NCBI GenBank assembly: GCA_937928085.1
Contig: CALFVU010000005.1
Coordinates: 60,641 to 124,640 of the forward strand
Direction: 5' to 3'
From: an uncultured bacterium
Lineage (GTDB): Bacteria > Spirochaetota > Leptospiria > Leptospirales > Leptonemataceae
Length of the DNA: 64,000 nucleotides
The position numbers were made by a program, and so were the translations under genes. Positions within the stretch are counted from its first letter, which is position 1. Each line of letters begins with the position of its first letter. Of the stretch, positions 33,433 through 44,849 are shown piece after piece. Below the pieces are notes generated by a model that saw only the letters and a program-made list of their open reading frames with translations, was not told the origin of the DNA and made no database searches.

Positions 33433-34072
33433 AAGAAGTTCTGATTTTTTTAAAAAGTTCTAAAACTTTTTGATTATGAATATAATACGATGATCGATTA
33501 ATAATTAAAGCAGCAGAAGAATCAATGATTTTCTCTATTTCTATCAAGCCATTTTCTTGTAAGGTTCTACCAGTACTTACTAAATCTACTATACAATCTG
33601 CTATGTTCAAAATAGGACTTATCTCAATAGATCCGTGTAATTTTATAATTTCGGCATTTATGCCTCTTTTAAAAAAAAACTCTTTAGTTAAATTCACATA
33701 CTTTGTAGCTACACGGATATGTTTTTTTTTAAAAAATTCTTCTTTTTCGATATCTTTTGGAATTGCTAACGATAGTCTGCAAAATCCAAAAGGTAAAAAT
33801 AAAGGATATGTTAGATCATAATGGTTTTCTAAGAGAATATCTCTACCACAAATTCCCACATCTGCTCCTCCGTGTAAAACAATTAAAGGCACATCTTGAT
33901 TTCTAACTAATACAAATTGAATTTGTTGACTTTCTTCGAAATAAATCAACTCCCGACTGTTTTTAGGAAATTGAAAAGAGGTATATCCAATTTTGTTAAA
34001 AAAATCTATCGTTTCAGAAGATAGTCTACCTGAAGGTAAGGCTATCGAAAGAACCTTACTTTTATAGCTCAT
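33416..34072 (-). CDS. hisG: ATP phosphoribosyltransferase, short form
   Basis: The 218-residue HisG has IALPSGRLSSETIDFF at the N-terminus, GGADVGICGRDIL and the PRPP-site segment ADCIVDLVSTGRTLQENGL. It lacks the C-terminal regulatory ACT-like domain of long HisG, so it would need a HisZ partner encoded elsewhere. It catalyses the first step of histidine synthesis. It is the last gene of the pheA-to-hisG run and overlaps the upstream TPR gene by four bases (ATGA). Confidence 0.93.
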   Translation of the reverse strand: MSYKSKVLSIALPSGRLSSETIDFFNKIGYTSFQFPKNSRELIYFEESQQIQFVLVRNQDVPLIVLHGGADVGICGRDILLENHYDLTYPLFLPFGFCRLSLAIPKDIEKEEFFKKKHIRVATKYVNLTKEFFFKRGINAEIIKLHGSIEISPILNIADCIVDLVSTGRTLQENGLIEIEKIIDSSAALIINRSSYYIHNQKVLELFKKIRTSSNTLF

Positions 34073-34812
34073 GGGTTATGAATAAAAAAACCTAAAACTT
34101 GTAATTTAATGTTTTTGATTTCTGAATCTTCTAAATCATCAATTTCAATAATTTTATAAGCTAATCTTTTAGCATCTTCTTTTTTTCCTAATTTATGTAG
34201 GAGTCTTGTTTGTGTGTAAAGAACATACACATTAATCAAATTATTGTTTATCATTAGTTTTTGAATTTCTTCTATATTGGTTAAAGCCCTACTGTATTTT
34301 TGTGAATTTTCAAAATAGATTGCTGCCCTATAAAGTAAATTTATTTTTAAATCGGGATATTGAACTAATTTAGCTAATTCTTCGTATTGCTCTGCTGCTT
34401 TTTCGAATTCTTGTTTATACTCATATAGTTGAATTTTTTTTATGATAGCTCTTTTTTTTGCTGAATCCAATGGATATGATTTTACATACTTATCAAGTTT
34501 TTCTATTGCAACCTGTATTTCCGCTGCTCCTGGTTTTAGAACTGGATTTTTTTGTAATTCTTCGAATTCTAAAAGCGCTTTCTTTTCTAAATTTTCTAAA
34601 TAGATTTTATGTATTACATAAGATAAACCTATTATAGAAATAATTATTACAAATGTTAAGAAGAACTTCCATCGTTTTCTGATTGAGTAAAAAAATTTAG
34701 CAATAAACAATTCGTATGGACTACCTTGAAAATTAGCAAATGGATCATATACCTCTTTGGCTATCTGAGAAGATTTTTCATGTGTTTTTTTTCGAAAAAT
34801 TCTTTGCTTCAT
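34069..34812 (-). CDS. Membrane-anchored tetratricopeptide-like protein
   Basis: The 247-residue protein has a cytoplasmic N-terminus of about 50 basic residues, one transmembrane helix (FFLTFVIIISIIGLSYVI) and a helical repeat domain with TPR-like pairs (KKIQLYEYKQEFEKAAEQYEEL, LLYRAAIYFENSQKYSRALTNIEEI). The topology recalls YfgM/BamD-like periplasmic chaperone helpers, but that is only an analogy. It overlaps both rpsA (upstream) and hisG (downstream) by four bases, so it is translationally coupled to both. Confidence 0.7.
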   Translation of the reverse strand: MKQRIFRKKTHEKSSQIAKEVYDPFANFQGSPYELFIAKFFYSIRKRWKFFLTFVIIISIIGLSYVIHKIYLENLEKKALLEFEELQKNPVLKPGAAEIQVAIEKLDKYVKSYPLDSAKKRAIIKKIQLYEYKQEFEKAAEQYEELAKLVQYPDLKINLLYRAAIYFENSQKYSRALTNIEEIQKLMINNNLINVYVLYTQTRLLHKLGKKEDAKRLAYKIIEIDDLEDSEIKNIKLQVLGFFIHNP

Positions 34813-36500
34813 TTTTTTTCTTTTTCTGATTGAATGATGTTTCCTAAGGAGTATGTATCCTCTTCATTTGTATATTGTCTGACAAATTCTTTTTCTTTTC
34901 TTTTTTCGTAATCTCTTATAGACAAAGCGATTTTTTCTTTTTCAGGTTCAATTTTTAATAAAACAGTATGTACTATGTCTCCCATTTTGTATTTAGTTTG
35001 GATAGTTTCATCCTTTTTTAAAGGTATTTTTGAAATATGTACAAGACCTTCAAAACCATCTCCAATATCTACAAAAAGACCAAAATCTGAAATTCCTGTA
35101 ATTTTACCCGATAGTATGTCGCCTTTTTTGTATTTTTGAGCTAATTTTTCAAAAGGACTTAGCTCTAATTGTTTAATTCCACAAGCAATTTTTTTATTGT
35201 CTGCATCAATGGAAAGGATTTTAAATTCTACAACATCCCCTTTTTTGAGCATATTTTTGTCGGGTTTTTCCCAAGAATAGTCTTTTATATGGATTAAACC
35301 TTCGACTTCGTCAAATATTTCTACAAATGCTCCATATTTGACTACATCTGTAATTTTGCCTTTGTAAACTTCTCCAACTTTCAAGATTTCTTTTGCTTTT
35401 TGCCATGGATTTTCTTTTGCTTGTTTATAACTCAAAGAAATTCGTTTATTTTCGGGATCAAGAGAAAGTACTTTTACTTGTATCTCCATTCCTTTTTTTA
35501 AAATTTTTTTGGGATGAATTTGTTTATTAGACCAACTAAGTTCAGAAGTATGGACTAATCCTTCCAATCCATCTCTTATTTGTACGAAGGCACCGTAATC
35601 TTTAATGTCAACAACGACTCCCGTTATGATGTCATCAGGATGCAGCTCTCTTTTTGCCCACTCCCAAGGATCTTCTGTTAATTGTTTAATTCCTAAGCTT
35701 ATCCTATTTTCTTCTGGAGATAATGCCAAAATCTTAACACTAATTTTATCTCCAACGGAATAATATTTACGAAAAGGAAAATTATTTTGCCAGCTTATGT
35801 CATTTTGATGTACAAATCCTTCTAAATCTTCTACTCTTACAAACATTCCATAAGAAATCATTTTTGTAATTGTTCCATCTGCTTTATCTCCTTCTTTGTA
35901 TTTATTTAAAAACTGGTTCCATTTTTCTTGATTTATATCTTCTTGTACTTTTTTTCGAGAAATTATGGCGGATTTATTTTTTTCATCAATTTTTAAAATT
36001 TTAAAATCTATAAAATTACCGATTTTTAGTTTTATTGATTTATTTTTTTGTTTGGTTTTAATGTTTCCACCAACCTGCGATTTTGGTAAAAATAACTGTA
36101 TGCCACCCAATTCTACAATATAACCTTTATTGTTTTTTAGTTCGTTAATTACTTTTCCGCTAAGGGGCAAATTGTTTTTAAAAGCTTCGTTAATTTTTTC
36201 CCATGATTCTCTTGCAATAGCTTCTTTTCGAGAAACAATGGGAGCGCTTTCTGTACCCCCCTTTTTTAAAATAACTTTTACAGTTTTTCCAATGATTGGT
36301 TGTTCTTCGAATTCTTCTCTATTGCATACAGCTTCTTGTTTTTGTCCTAAATCTAAAAACACTTCTTTTTCATTAAAATCTGTAATCGTTGCTTCAATAA
36401 GATCTCCTTTACTAAATCGAATGGAATTGGATTCATCGAGAATAAAATTTTTAAAGTCTTCTTCTTCTTGAATTTTATCAAACGGGGTTGCTTTTACCAT
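34809..36500 (-). CDS. rpsA: 30S ribosomal protein S1
   Basis: The 563-residue protein contains six S1 RNA-binding repeats (for example GTITKMISYGMFVRVEDLEGFVH, GVVVDIKDYGAFVQIRDGLEGLVH, GKITGISDFGLFVDIGDGFEGLVH). It binds mRNA and helps initiation at leaders with weak ribosome sites, which suits this AT-rich genome with many poor Shine-Dalgarno sequences. The position directly after cmk is a widely conserved bacterial arrangement. AAGGAT lies upstream of the ATG. Confidence 0.95.
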   Translation of the reverse strand: MVKATPFDKIQEEEDFKNFILDESNSIRFSKGDLIEATITDFNEKEVFLDLGQKQEAVCNREEFEEQPIIGKTVKVILKKGGTESAPIVSRKEAIARESWEKINEAFKNNLPLSGKVINELKNNKGYIVELGGIQLFLPKSQVGGNIKTKQKNKSIKLKIGNFIDFKILKIDEKNKSAIISRKKVQEDINQEKWNQFLNKYKEGDKADGTITKMISYGMFVRVEDLEGFVHQNDISWQNNFPFRKYYSVGDKISVKILALSPEENRISLGIKQLTEDPWEWAKRELHPDDIITGVVVDIKDYGAFVQIRDGLEGLVHTSELSWSNKQIHPKKILKKGMEIQVKVLSLDPENKRISLSYKQAKENPWQKAKEILKVGEVYKGKITDVVKYGAFVEIFDEVEGLIHIKDYSWEKPDKNMLKKGDVVEFKILSIDADNKKIACGIKQLELSPFEKLAQKYKKGDILSGKITGISDFGLFVDIGDGFEGLVHISKIPLKKDETIQTKYKMGDIVHTVLLKIEPEKEKIALSIRDYEKRKEKEFVRQYTNEEDTYSLGNIIQSEKEKK

Positions 36501-36533
36501 ACCATATCCTTAAGTATTTTAACATAGCTTATA

Positions 36534-37223
36534 TTAAAACTTGAAATTTAGTATACTTAAAATTAAATTCAATACCATATTTCTACTTAAAAAACTAGTG
36601 TCAATAATTATTGAGTCTTTTGGAATTTTTAGTGCACCTATTTTTCTTGTTTTGTCTTCTTCGTCTCTTTTTGCAATTTCTTTTTTTATTTCTTCTAAAG
36701 TAATTTTAGGATTTTGGGGATAGATTTCTAAAAATCTTCTTTTAGCTCTTTCTTCTATACTTGCGTCTATATAAAATTTAAATTGAGCTTCTGGAAATAC
36801 TTCTGTACCCATATCTCTTCCATCAATTACAATTGAATGCAGCTTAGAAATTTCTTTTAAGATTTTATTCACTGCCTTTCTATATAAAAAATGATCTGCA
36901 ATGTATCGAATTCTTTCTGTTAGTTCTCTACTTCTTAGGAATGGAGTAATGTTTTGATCATCTAAAAAAATTGTTTGTTTTTGTTTGGAAAATTCTACTC
37001 TTAAAGAAAATTCTTCAGGTGGTATACTTAAAAATTTGAAAGCCTCTCCAAATAATTGGTGGTTTTCTTTATATCCTATTTTTTGAATAACTGCATAAGT
37101 ATATCCACGATAAATCGCGCCAGAATCTACGTGGATGTAATGCAAATAATCCGCAATGCTTTTTGCAAGAGTGCTCTTTCCAGATCCGGCTGGACCGTCA
37201 ATTGTAATAATCATACTATTCAT
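36534..37223 (-). CDS. cmk: Cytidylate kinase
   Basis: The protein of about 229 residues has the P-loop IDGPAGSGKSTLAK, VDSGAIYRG, IDGRDMGTEVFPEA and KFYIDASIEERAKRR, all typical of CMP kinase. It phosphorylates CMP and dCMP. Three in-frame ATGs (37244, 37223, 37214) precede the P-loop; 37223 is a compromise that overlaps the tyrA stop. The gene is followed at a short distance by rpsA, a common pairing. Confidence 0.94.
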   Translation of the reverse strand: MNSMIITIDGPAGSGKSTLAKSIADYLHYIHVDSGAIYRGYTYAVIQKIGYKENHQLFGEAFKFLSIPPEEFSLRVEFSKQKQTIFLDDQNITPFLRSRELTERIRYIADHFLYRKAVNKILKEISKLHSIVIDGRDMGTEVFPEAQFKFYIDASIEERAKRRFLEIYPQNPKITLEEIKKEIAKRDEEDKTRKIGALKIPKDSIIIDTSFLSRNMVLNLILSILNFKF

Positions 37224-38154
37224 AATCCGATTTTGAGATTCCATAAATTACATTTCTGTATTCTTTTGCATTATTTTGCCATTCAAACCACCAGTCATCA
37301 AAATGATTTTCTATAGTTTCGGTAATTTTTTCTAATTCTTTTTGAATTTCTTTAAGAGCTACGATAATATTTTCTTTATTTGTAGAAATAATATCATACC
37401 ACATTTTTGGATTTGAACCTGCTATACGAATCATATCCCTTAAACCTCCTCCTAAAATTGGAATTGGTGCTTCTTGATTTCTTTTAATTAGTTCTTTTTG
37501 TTTTCCTATAACTGTTGCTAAAATACTTGATATAATATGTGGAGCGTGACTAAGATAACTTAAAATATAATCATGAGTTTTTGAATCCATATAATCAATT
37601 TCCATTCCTAACTCTTTCCAAAAATTGGAGATAAATTCTAAATCTTGAAAATTTCTATCGGGAGGTTGATTTTTATGTAATTTATGAATGATAATACATA
37701 ATTTATTTTTATATAAATCTTTTATATAGTATTGCGGGCCTGATTCTTCTGAACCACACATAGGGTGGGATCCAACAAAACGGATTTGCTTTTTTTTTTC
37801 AATTTCTCTTATTTGGCATTCTAACTCCCATCTTGTTGAACCCATATCTGTGATTAGTCCTTTGAAGTTCATTTCTGCTAGGTATTTTATAAATTCAATG
37901 GAATCTAATATGGGAAGTCCGATTAAAATCAAATCAGAAGATAAAAGGTAGCTTTCGCTTTTTTTTTCTTCTGATAAAAAAATATGATCTGCCAAGTGAT
38001 GCTGTAAAATCCAATCTTTGCTTTTTTGGGTTTTTACAAAACCATAAATTATCCCTTTAAAATTTTCCGATTGCCTTAATGCATAAGCCAACGAGGTGCC
38101 CATCAATCCCATACCGTAAATACTAATAGTTTTTATTTTTTCTAATGATGCCAT
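37216..38154 (-). CDS. tyrA: Prephenate dehydrogenase
   Basis: The 312-residue protein has the NAD-binding motif ISIYGMGLMGTSLAYAL, DMGSTRWELECQI, GSHPMCGSEESGP, and LSHAPHIISS. It oxidises prephenate to 4-hydroxyphenylpyruvate in tyrosine synthesis; an arogenate preference cannot be excluded. No chorismate mutase or ACT domain is attached. It starts two bases after the pheA stop and overlaps cmk, so it sits in the same operon. Confidence 0.93.
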   Translation of the reverse strand: MASLEKIKTISIYGMGLMGTSLAYALRQSENFKGIIYGFVKTQKSKDWILQHHLADHIFLSEEKKSESYLLSSDLILIGLPILDSIEFIKYLAEMNFKGLITDMGSTRWELECQIREIEKKKQIRFVGSHPMCGSEESGPQYYIKDLYKNKLCIIIHKLHKNQPPDRNFQDLEFISNFWKELGMEIDYMDSKTHDYILSYLSHAPHIISSILATVIGKQKELIKRNQEAPIPILGGGLRDMIRIAGSNPKMWYDIISTNKENIIVALKEIQKELEKITETIENHFDDWWFEWQNNAKEYRNVIYGISKSDYE

Positions 38155-38156
38155 TT

Positions 38157-39272
38157 TTATATTTCTCCTTTTGGATAAGAACCTAATATCTTTAAAAAAG
38201 AAGATCTTTCTTCTATTTTTTTTAATATTTTTTGAATTTTTCTTTCATTTTTATTTCCATTAAAATCAATAAAAAAATTGTATTCACCATAAATTCTTTT
38301 TGTTCTCCGGGATTCAATTTTGCTAAGATTCACTTTTGCTTTATAAAATGTTTCTAAAATCGAATATAAACTACCCGGACGATCGTGTAAACCTACTATA
38401 ATCGAAGTTTTGCTATTGGGTATGTTTTGCGTTAATTCTTGATTTGATAAAATCCAAAATCTTGTTATGTTATTAGCTGTATCTTGAATATTACGTGCTA
38501 TAATAGTCAAATTATAAATTTCAGCAGCAAATTCACTTCCAATAGCAACTCCATCCCCTTTTTTTGCAACCAATTCGGATGCTGCTGCTGTACTCGGAAC
38601 TTCTACAATTTCAATTTGATTGAAATTCAGATTTTGTGTAAGCCAATTCATACATTGTTCTTTTGCAATATTAATTGTATAAATTTTTTTAATTTGGGAT
38701 AAATCTATATACTCTTTTGCTAAAAGGTTTAAAGATACTTTAATAAAAATCTCTCCGGTAATATACAATGTAGAATTAATGATTTCGTCCAGAGTGGTAT
38801 TGATTGAACCTCCAATTGTGTTTTCTACTGGTACAATTCCATAATGAATTTTTTCTCCAATTTCAGTATCTCTAAAAATTTCTCTAATTGAATTATAAGG
38901 AATTGCTGTTATTGATTTTCCAAATTTTTTTTGAACAGCCATATGAGAAAAAGATCCTATCGGTCCTAAATAACCTACTATGGGACCTCCCTCAATTTGA
39001 ATCATACCTGACATTAATTCTTTGTAAATCGAATATAATGCCTGTAATGGATAAGGATGGAAATCTGGTTTTGTCTTATAAAAATTTTTATAATGGTTTT
39101 GGATATTTTCGTAAATTTGTTTCTCTCTTTCAGGATTGTATATTGAGAGTTGATTCTGCTTTTTATATATACCAATTTTATGAGCTAATTCAGATCTTTC
39201 CAATATCAAATTGATGATTTCTTGATCAATTTTATCTATTTTTTTTCTAAGCTCGTTAATAGTATCCATCAA
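38157..39272 (-). CDS. pheA: Bifunctional chorismate mutase/prephenate dehydratase (P-protein)
   Basis: The 371-residue protein has an N-terminal AroQ chorismate mutase helix bundle (LRKKIDKIDQEIINLILERSELAHKIG, residues 6-32), a prephenate dehydratase domain (YLGPIGSFSHMA, GIVPVENTIGGSIN, NNITRFWIL) and a C-terminal ACT domain (IVGLHDRPGSLYSILETF, ESRRTKRIYGEYNFFIDF) for phenylalanine feedback. It leads chorismate to phenylpyruvate. It is the first gene of the operon with tyrA, cmk, rpsA, the TPR gene and hisG. Confidence 0.95.
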   Translation of the reverse strand: MMDTINELRKKIDKIDQEIINLILERSELAHKIGIYKKQNQLSIYNPEREKQIYENIQNHYKNFYKTKPDFHPYPLQALYSIYKELMSGMIQIEGGPIVGYLGPIGSFSHMAVQKKFGKSITAIPYNSIREIFRDTEIGEKIHYGIVPVENTIGGSINTTLDEIINSTLYITGEIFIKVSLNLLAKEYIDLSQIKKIYTINIAKEQCMNWLTQNLNFNQIEIVEVPSTAAASELVAKKGDGVAIGSEFAAEIYNLTIIARNIQDTANNITRFWILSNQELTQNIPNSKTSIIVGLHDRPGSLYSILETFYKAKVNLSKIESRRTKRIYGEYNFFIDFNGNKNERKIQKILKKIEERSSFLKILGSYPKGEI

Positions 39273-39310
39273 ACTGATTTAAACTTGCTATAAATGGTAA
39301 AGATGAATTT

Positions 39311-39690
39311 TTATTCAGTCTTTGTCAATTTTTTTTGAAAGAAAGCAATATAGAGATATCCAATAAAGCAATAAAAAAAATACAAGAGTAAATAATATTC
39401 TTTCTCGTTCCGAAAGATGTGGTGTGATTTTTTATGTTTTTTTGTATCGTTTATGGTTTCTACAAATTTAAATAAATAAATATTTATTTTTTCTTTAGAA
39501 ACATCTTCTTTTAGCAATTTATTTTCAAGAGTTTGATTTTCTTTTAACAATGCTTCTACTTCTTTTTCTAAAATTTCCTTTTTAATTGTTTTGTCTTTCA
39601 ATTCAAAATATCCAAAGTCACTAAAAAAAAATAGATATAAAATTATATTAATAATACTAAAAATAACAATAGCGTTGATTTTTTGATTCA

Positions 39691-39691
<1 letters not shown>
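39311..39691 (-). CDS. FtsB/DivIC-like septum protein with an extra C-terminal membrane helix
   Basis: The 126-residue protein has an N-terminal membrane helix followed by a coiled coil (KEILEKEVEALLKENQTLENKLL), as in FtsB/DivIC, and lies directly downstream of eno, where ftsB sits in many bacteria. Unusually, a second hydrophobic segment (YYLLLYFFYCFIGYLYIAFF) ends the protein. Its GTG start overlaps the eno stop (TAGTG). The assignment rests on topology and synteny and is moderate. Confidence 0.62.
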
Positions 39692-41025
<1,334 letters not shown>

Positions 41026-41097
41026 TTAGATAGTTTGTAAAGAAAAATTTCTTGCAATTAAATTAAAATCAAAAATTCTATAATCTAGGAAATAATA

Positions 41098-41604
41098 ATG
41101 ACTACTCCAGAAAAAAAATATATACAGGCAGTTGACAGTACTTTACAAAGTTGGGAAGATTTAATTGAGTTTTGTATTAATTCTGAATTTTACAAAAAAT
41201 GTTTAGAAAATAATTACAATAAAAAAATTTCTGCAAAAATGACTTTGGTATGGGCTTATTTATTAACTTTTTCTTTTACTGAAAGAATGAAACTGATTGA
41301 AGAACCAGAAATTTTTTATCATTATGCATCGAATTTTATTAAAGAACTTACACCCTTCCGGTACAATAAAAATGGTTATGATCGAGAAGGAAGAAAAATT
41401 TTTTTAGGAAAAATAAAATCTGTTTTATTGAATTTAAAATCCAATACTTCGGATCCTTTAAACGAAGATAGATTTGTGTTTTTAGAACAAATTATACATT
41501 TATTTACGAGTGAGGATCAATTTTGTTTAGCTTATGATCTTTATAAAAATTTTATTTTTCGTTTTCGGCCTCAATTAACAGATGTTTATAACTATTCTAT
41601 ATAA
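41098..41604 (+). CDS. Hypothetical protein, helical
   Basis: This is a 168-residue soluble, probably all-helical protein with no signal peptide or membrane segment and no motif I recognise. Its codon use looks like that of its neighbours, and an upstream AGGAAATAAT could serve as a ribosome site. It precedes leuB by 55 bases on the same strand and may share its transcript. It is probably real but of unknown function. Confidence 0.6.
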   Translation: MTTPEKKYIQAVDSTLQSWEDLIEFCINSEFYKKCLENNYNKKISAKMTLVWAYLLTFSFTERMKLIEEPEIFYHYASNFIKELTPFRYNKNGYDREGRKIFLGKIKSVLLNLKSNTSDPLNEDRFVFLEQIIHLFTSEDQFCLAYDLYKNFIFRFRPQLTDVYNYSI

Positions 41605-41611
41605 AACATAA

Positions 41612-42754
<1,143 letters not shown>

Positions 42755-42758
42755 AATT

Positions 42759-43130
42759 ATGAAATTAAAACAAGTCGTTGTATGCGAAGATGATTTAAAA
42801 ACTTTAAGGGATTTACGGATTATATTTAATACAAAAACTTCAAAAGTAATTAAAGAGTTTTCTAATGGAGCTGAATTTTTGGAATGGTTTAAATTACACA
42901 GTACAGAAATAGATCTAATCGTTTTAGATATTATCTTAAAAAAAATTGATGGTTTTGCATTGTTCCACGAAATTAAAACCATTAAAAGAGATATGGACAT
43001 AATTATAATAAGCATAGAAAATTCAGTAGCTGTGATTAAATATTTAGTATCCTTGGGCATAAAAGATTACGTTACAAAACCCTATCAATTAGATATATTA
43101 AAAAGAAGATTAAGTAGATTTATAAATTGA
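42759..43130 (+). CDS. Single-domain response regulator
   Basis: The 123-residue protein is a lone receiver (CheY-like) domain: acidic pair Asp11/Asp12, phospho-acceptor Asp57 in LIVLDI, Ser85 in place of Thr, and Lys107 in VTKPYQ. It has no output domain, so it would act through protein contacts. It begins four bases after the leuB stop, which implies co-transcription, but no histidine kinase is adjacent. Confidence 0.88.
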   Translation: MKLKQVVVCEDDLKTLRDLRIIFNTKTSKVIKEFSNGAEFLEWFKLHSTEIDLIVLDIILKKIDGFALFHEIKTIKRDMDIIIISIENSVAVIKYLVSLGIKDYVTKPYQLDILKRRLSRFIN

Positions 43131-43182
43131 ACATTTTAACAAATAGATTTACACATAAATCAAAAAAAAATAAAAGGCTGGT

Positions 43183-43434
43183 ATGAAACCCATCAAAGAA
43201 CAGGTTCCATTACTGGTACCGGATATTGGAGAAGCAGAAGAAATTGAATTAGTCCAATGGAATGTGAAAGAAGGAGATGTTGTAAAAAAAGACCAGGAAC
43301 TATGCGAACTTGTAACTACTAAGGCTACATTTCCTTTAGAGTCTCCTATGGATGGTGTGATTGTAAAAATCTTAAAAGAAAAAAATTCAAAAGTAAAAGT
43401 TGGAGAAGAGTTAGCAATTCTCGAAATCTTTTAA
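43183..43434 (+). CDS. Free-standing lipoyl (biotinyl/lipoyl-like) domain protein
   Basis: The 83-residue protein is just one swinging-arm domain: VPDIGEAEEIELVQWNVKEGD at the start and the hairpin VTTKATFPLESP, with Lys47 as the expected lipoylation site (dehydrogenase E2 domains usually have DKA here). The ending VKVGEELAILEI is typical. No E1, E2 or E3 gene is in view, so its partner is unknown; it may serve a 2-oxoacid dehydrogenase or a sulfur-trafficking system in trans. Biotin is less likely, because no AMKM motif is present. Confidence 0.82.
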   Translation: MKPIKEQVPLLVPDIGEAEEIELVQWNVKEGDVVKKDQELCELVTTKATFPLESPMDGVIVKILKEKNSKVKVGEELAILEIF

Positions 43435-43477
43435 TTTTTGCTTTTTTAAAATTAGCTTATAAAAAAACTTAACCTTA

Positions 43478-43849
43478 ATGAATCTATTACTCTATATCTT
43501 ATTAATGATTTCTATTTTATTTGGAGCATTAGGACAAATTTTTATGAAGTTAACAATGAATTCTATTGGTTCTTTTCCTTTTCTAAATAAAGAGCAATGG
43601 ATAAATTATTTATTTTCTATTGCTTTTTCGAAATACATGTGGTTGGTGTTTATATTTTATGCTATTTCGATTTTACTTTGGTTAATCGTTTTAAGCTATG
43701 CAGATTTAAGTCTTGTAAGACCTCTAATGTCCTTTGGATATGTAATCACGTTATGGTATGGAATTATAGCTGGCGAAAATGTTACGTATGAAAGAATTAT
43801 TGGTACTTTACTAATTATAGCTGGAGTAATTTTTTTAACCAAGCAATAA
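43478..43849 (+). CDS. Small four-helix transporter-like protein (SMR/EamA half type)
   Basis: The 123-residue protein has four hydrophobic segments and the pattern GALGQIFMKLTM ... LSLVRPLMSFGYVITLWYG ... TLLIIAGVIFL, resembling SMR or ArnE/F-like members of the drug/metabolite transporter superfamily. The 8624-8977 protein is of the same kind, but the two are far apart. It overlaps the convergent unknown gene by 15 bases. The substrate is not predictable. Confidence 0.7.
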   Translation: MNLLLYILLMISILFGALGQIFMKLTMNSIGSFPFLNKEQWINYLFSIAFSKYMWLVFIFYAISILLWLIVLSYADLSLVRPLMSFGYVITLWYGIIAGENVTYERIIGTLLIIAGVIFLTKQ

Positions 43850-44788
43850 TTCTCCCTGATTTTCTTTATAAAGAGAAGTTTGATACAACCATAAAAACGG
43901 TAAGATTTTTTTAGATGCAATCCAATAAGGCAAAGTTTGATTTAGGTAAAGTTTATAAAGTTTTTTTAGATTCATATTGTCTTGTATTTCTTTATTATAT
44001 AAGAAATCTTTTAAAGAATAAAATACAAAACTTTTGAATTTTTTTTGATATGGGAAAAACAAACATTCTAAAAGTAGAAAGATAAAATAATGATAATCAA
44101 AAATCTTGCAAATAGGCGGGAATTCATGTTGATGTTGTTGTAAAAATTGTTTTAAAGCAAGTATGGAAGGGTATAGTATATCTTCTTTTAAATCTTTAAG
44201 TACTATAAGGTTTAAATATTTTAGAAAAAGAAAGTTTGATTTTACTAATTTATTAATTTCTATAAAAAGTTTCATAAAATTTCTTTGATTATCTAAATCT
44301 AAAATCAAAAATATTTGATTTCGATAGTTTTGTTGTTCTTTTAAAAAAAATATCAAAGAATCCATACTGGGTAGAGTGATTGTTTTGTATCCATTAAATT
44401 CAAATAAAGTTTTATAAATTTTTTTAAATTTGATGGGGTTAAAAAAAATAATCAGATTTTTTTTCTTTTGAATAGAAAAAAATGGCAAATTCCAGTGTGC
44501 TGGATTTCCTAAAAAATAAATAGGTATCAAATTTTCTTCTATGCAAGAGTTCAAAAAACTTTCTTTATAGTTTTTTTTATCTGTGAGTATAATTAAGGGA
44601 TAATCGAATGAATTTAAAGTCAGAATTTGATTCCAATCTAAATTTAAAAAAGCTTTCTTAGTATCATTAGAATGTAGATAAAATAACGAAAAATTATCAA
44701 AAACTTTGAATTTATTGAATTCCAATATATTATTAAGTATTTGTTTTTTTTTAGTTGATAGATCATAAATAGCGAAAATCGGAAACAT
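43835..44788 (-). CDS. Hypothetical protein
   Basis: I do not recognise this 317-residue protein. It is rich in Phe, Leu, Lys and Asn, has no signal peptide, and alternates hydrophobic beta-like strands (YPLIILTDKK, LIIFFNPIKF, IFLILDLDN) with helices, which suggests a Rossmann-like or receiver-like alpha/beta fold without the catalytic residues. The frame is uninterrupted over 950 bases and its codon use is typical of the region, so it is probably a real gene. It diverges from the rhomboid gene. Confidence 0.62.
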   Translation of the reverse strand: MFPIFAIYDLSTKKKQILNNILEFNKFKVFDNFSLFYLHSNDTKKAFLNLDWNQILTLNSFDYPLIILTDKKNYKESFLNSCIEENLIPIYFLGNPAHWNLPFFSIQKKKNLIIFFNPIKFKKIYKTLFEFNGYKTITLPSMDSLIFFLKEQQNYRNQIFLILDLDNQRNFMKLFIEINKLVKSNFLFLKYLNLIVLKDLKEDILYPSILALKQFLQQHQHEFPPICKIFDYHYFIFLLLECLFFPYQKKFKSFVFYSLKDFLYNKEIQDNMNLKKLYKLYLNQTLPYWIASKKILPFLWLYQTSLYKENQGELLLG

Positions 44789-44849
44789 TAGATCATCTCA
44801 AAAAAATTATTTACTTATTTATCAATTAAATTTATATTAACTTGAATTT

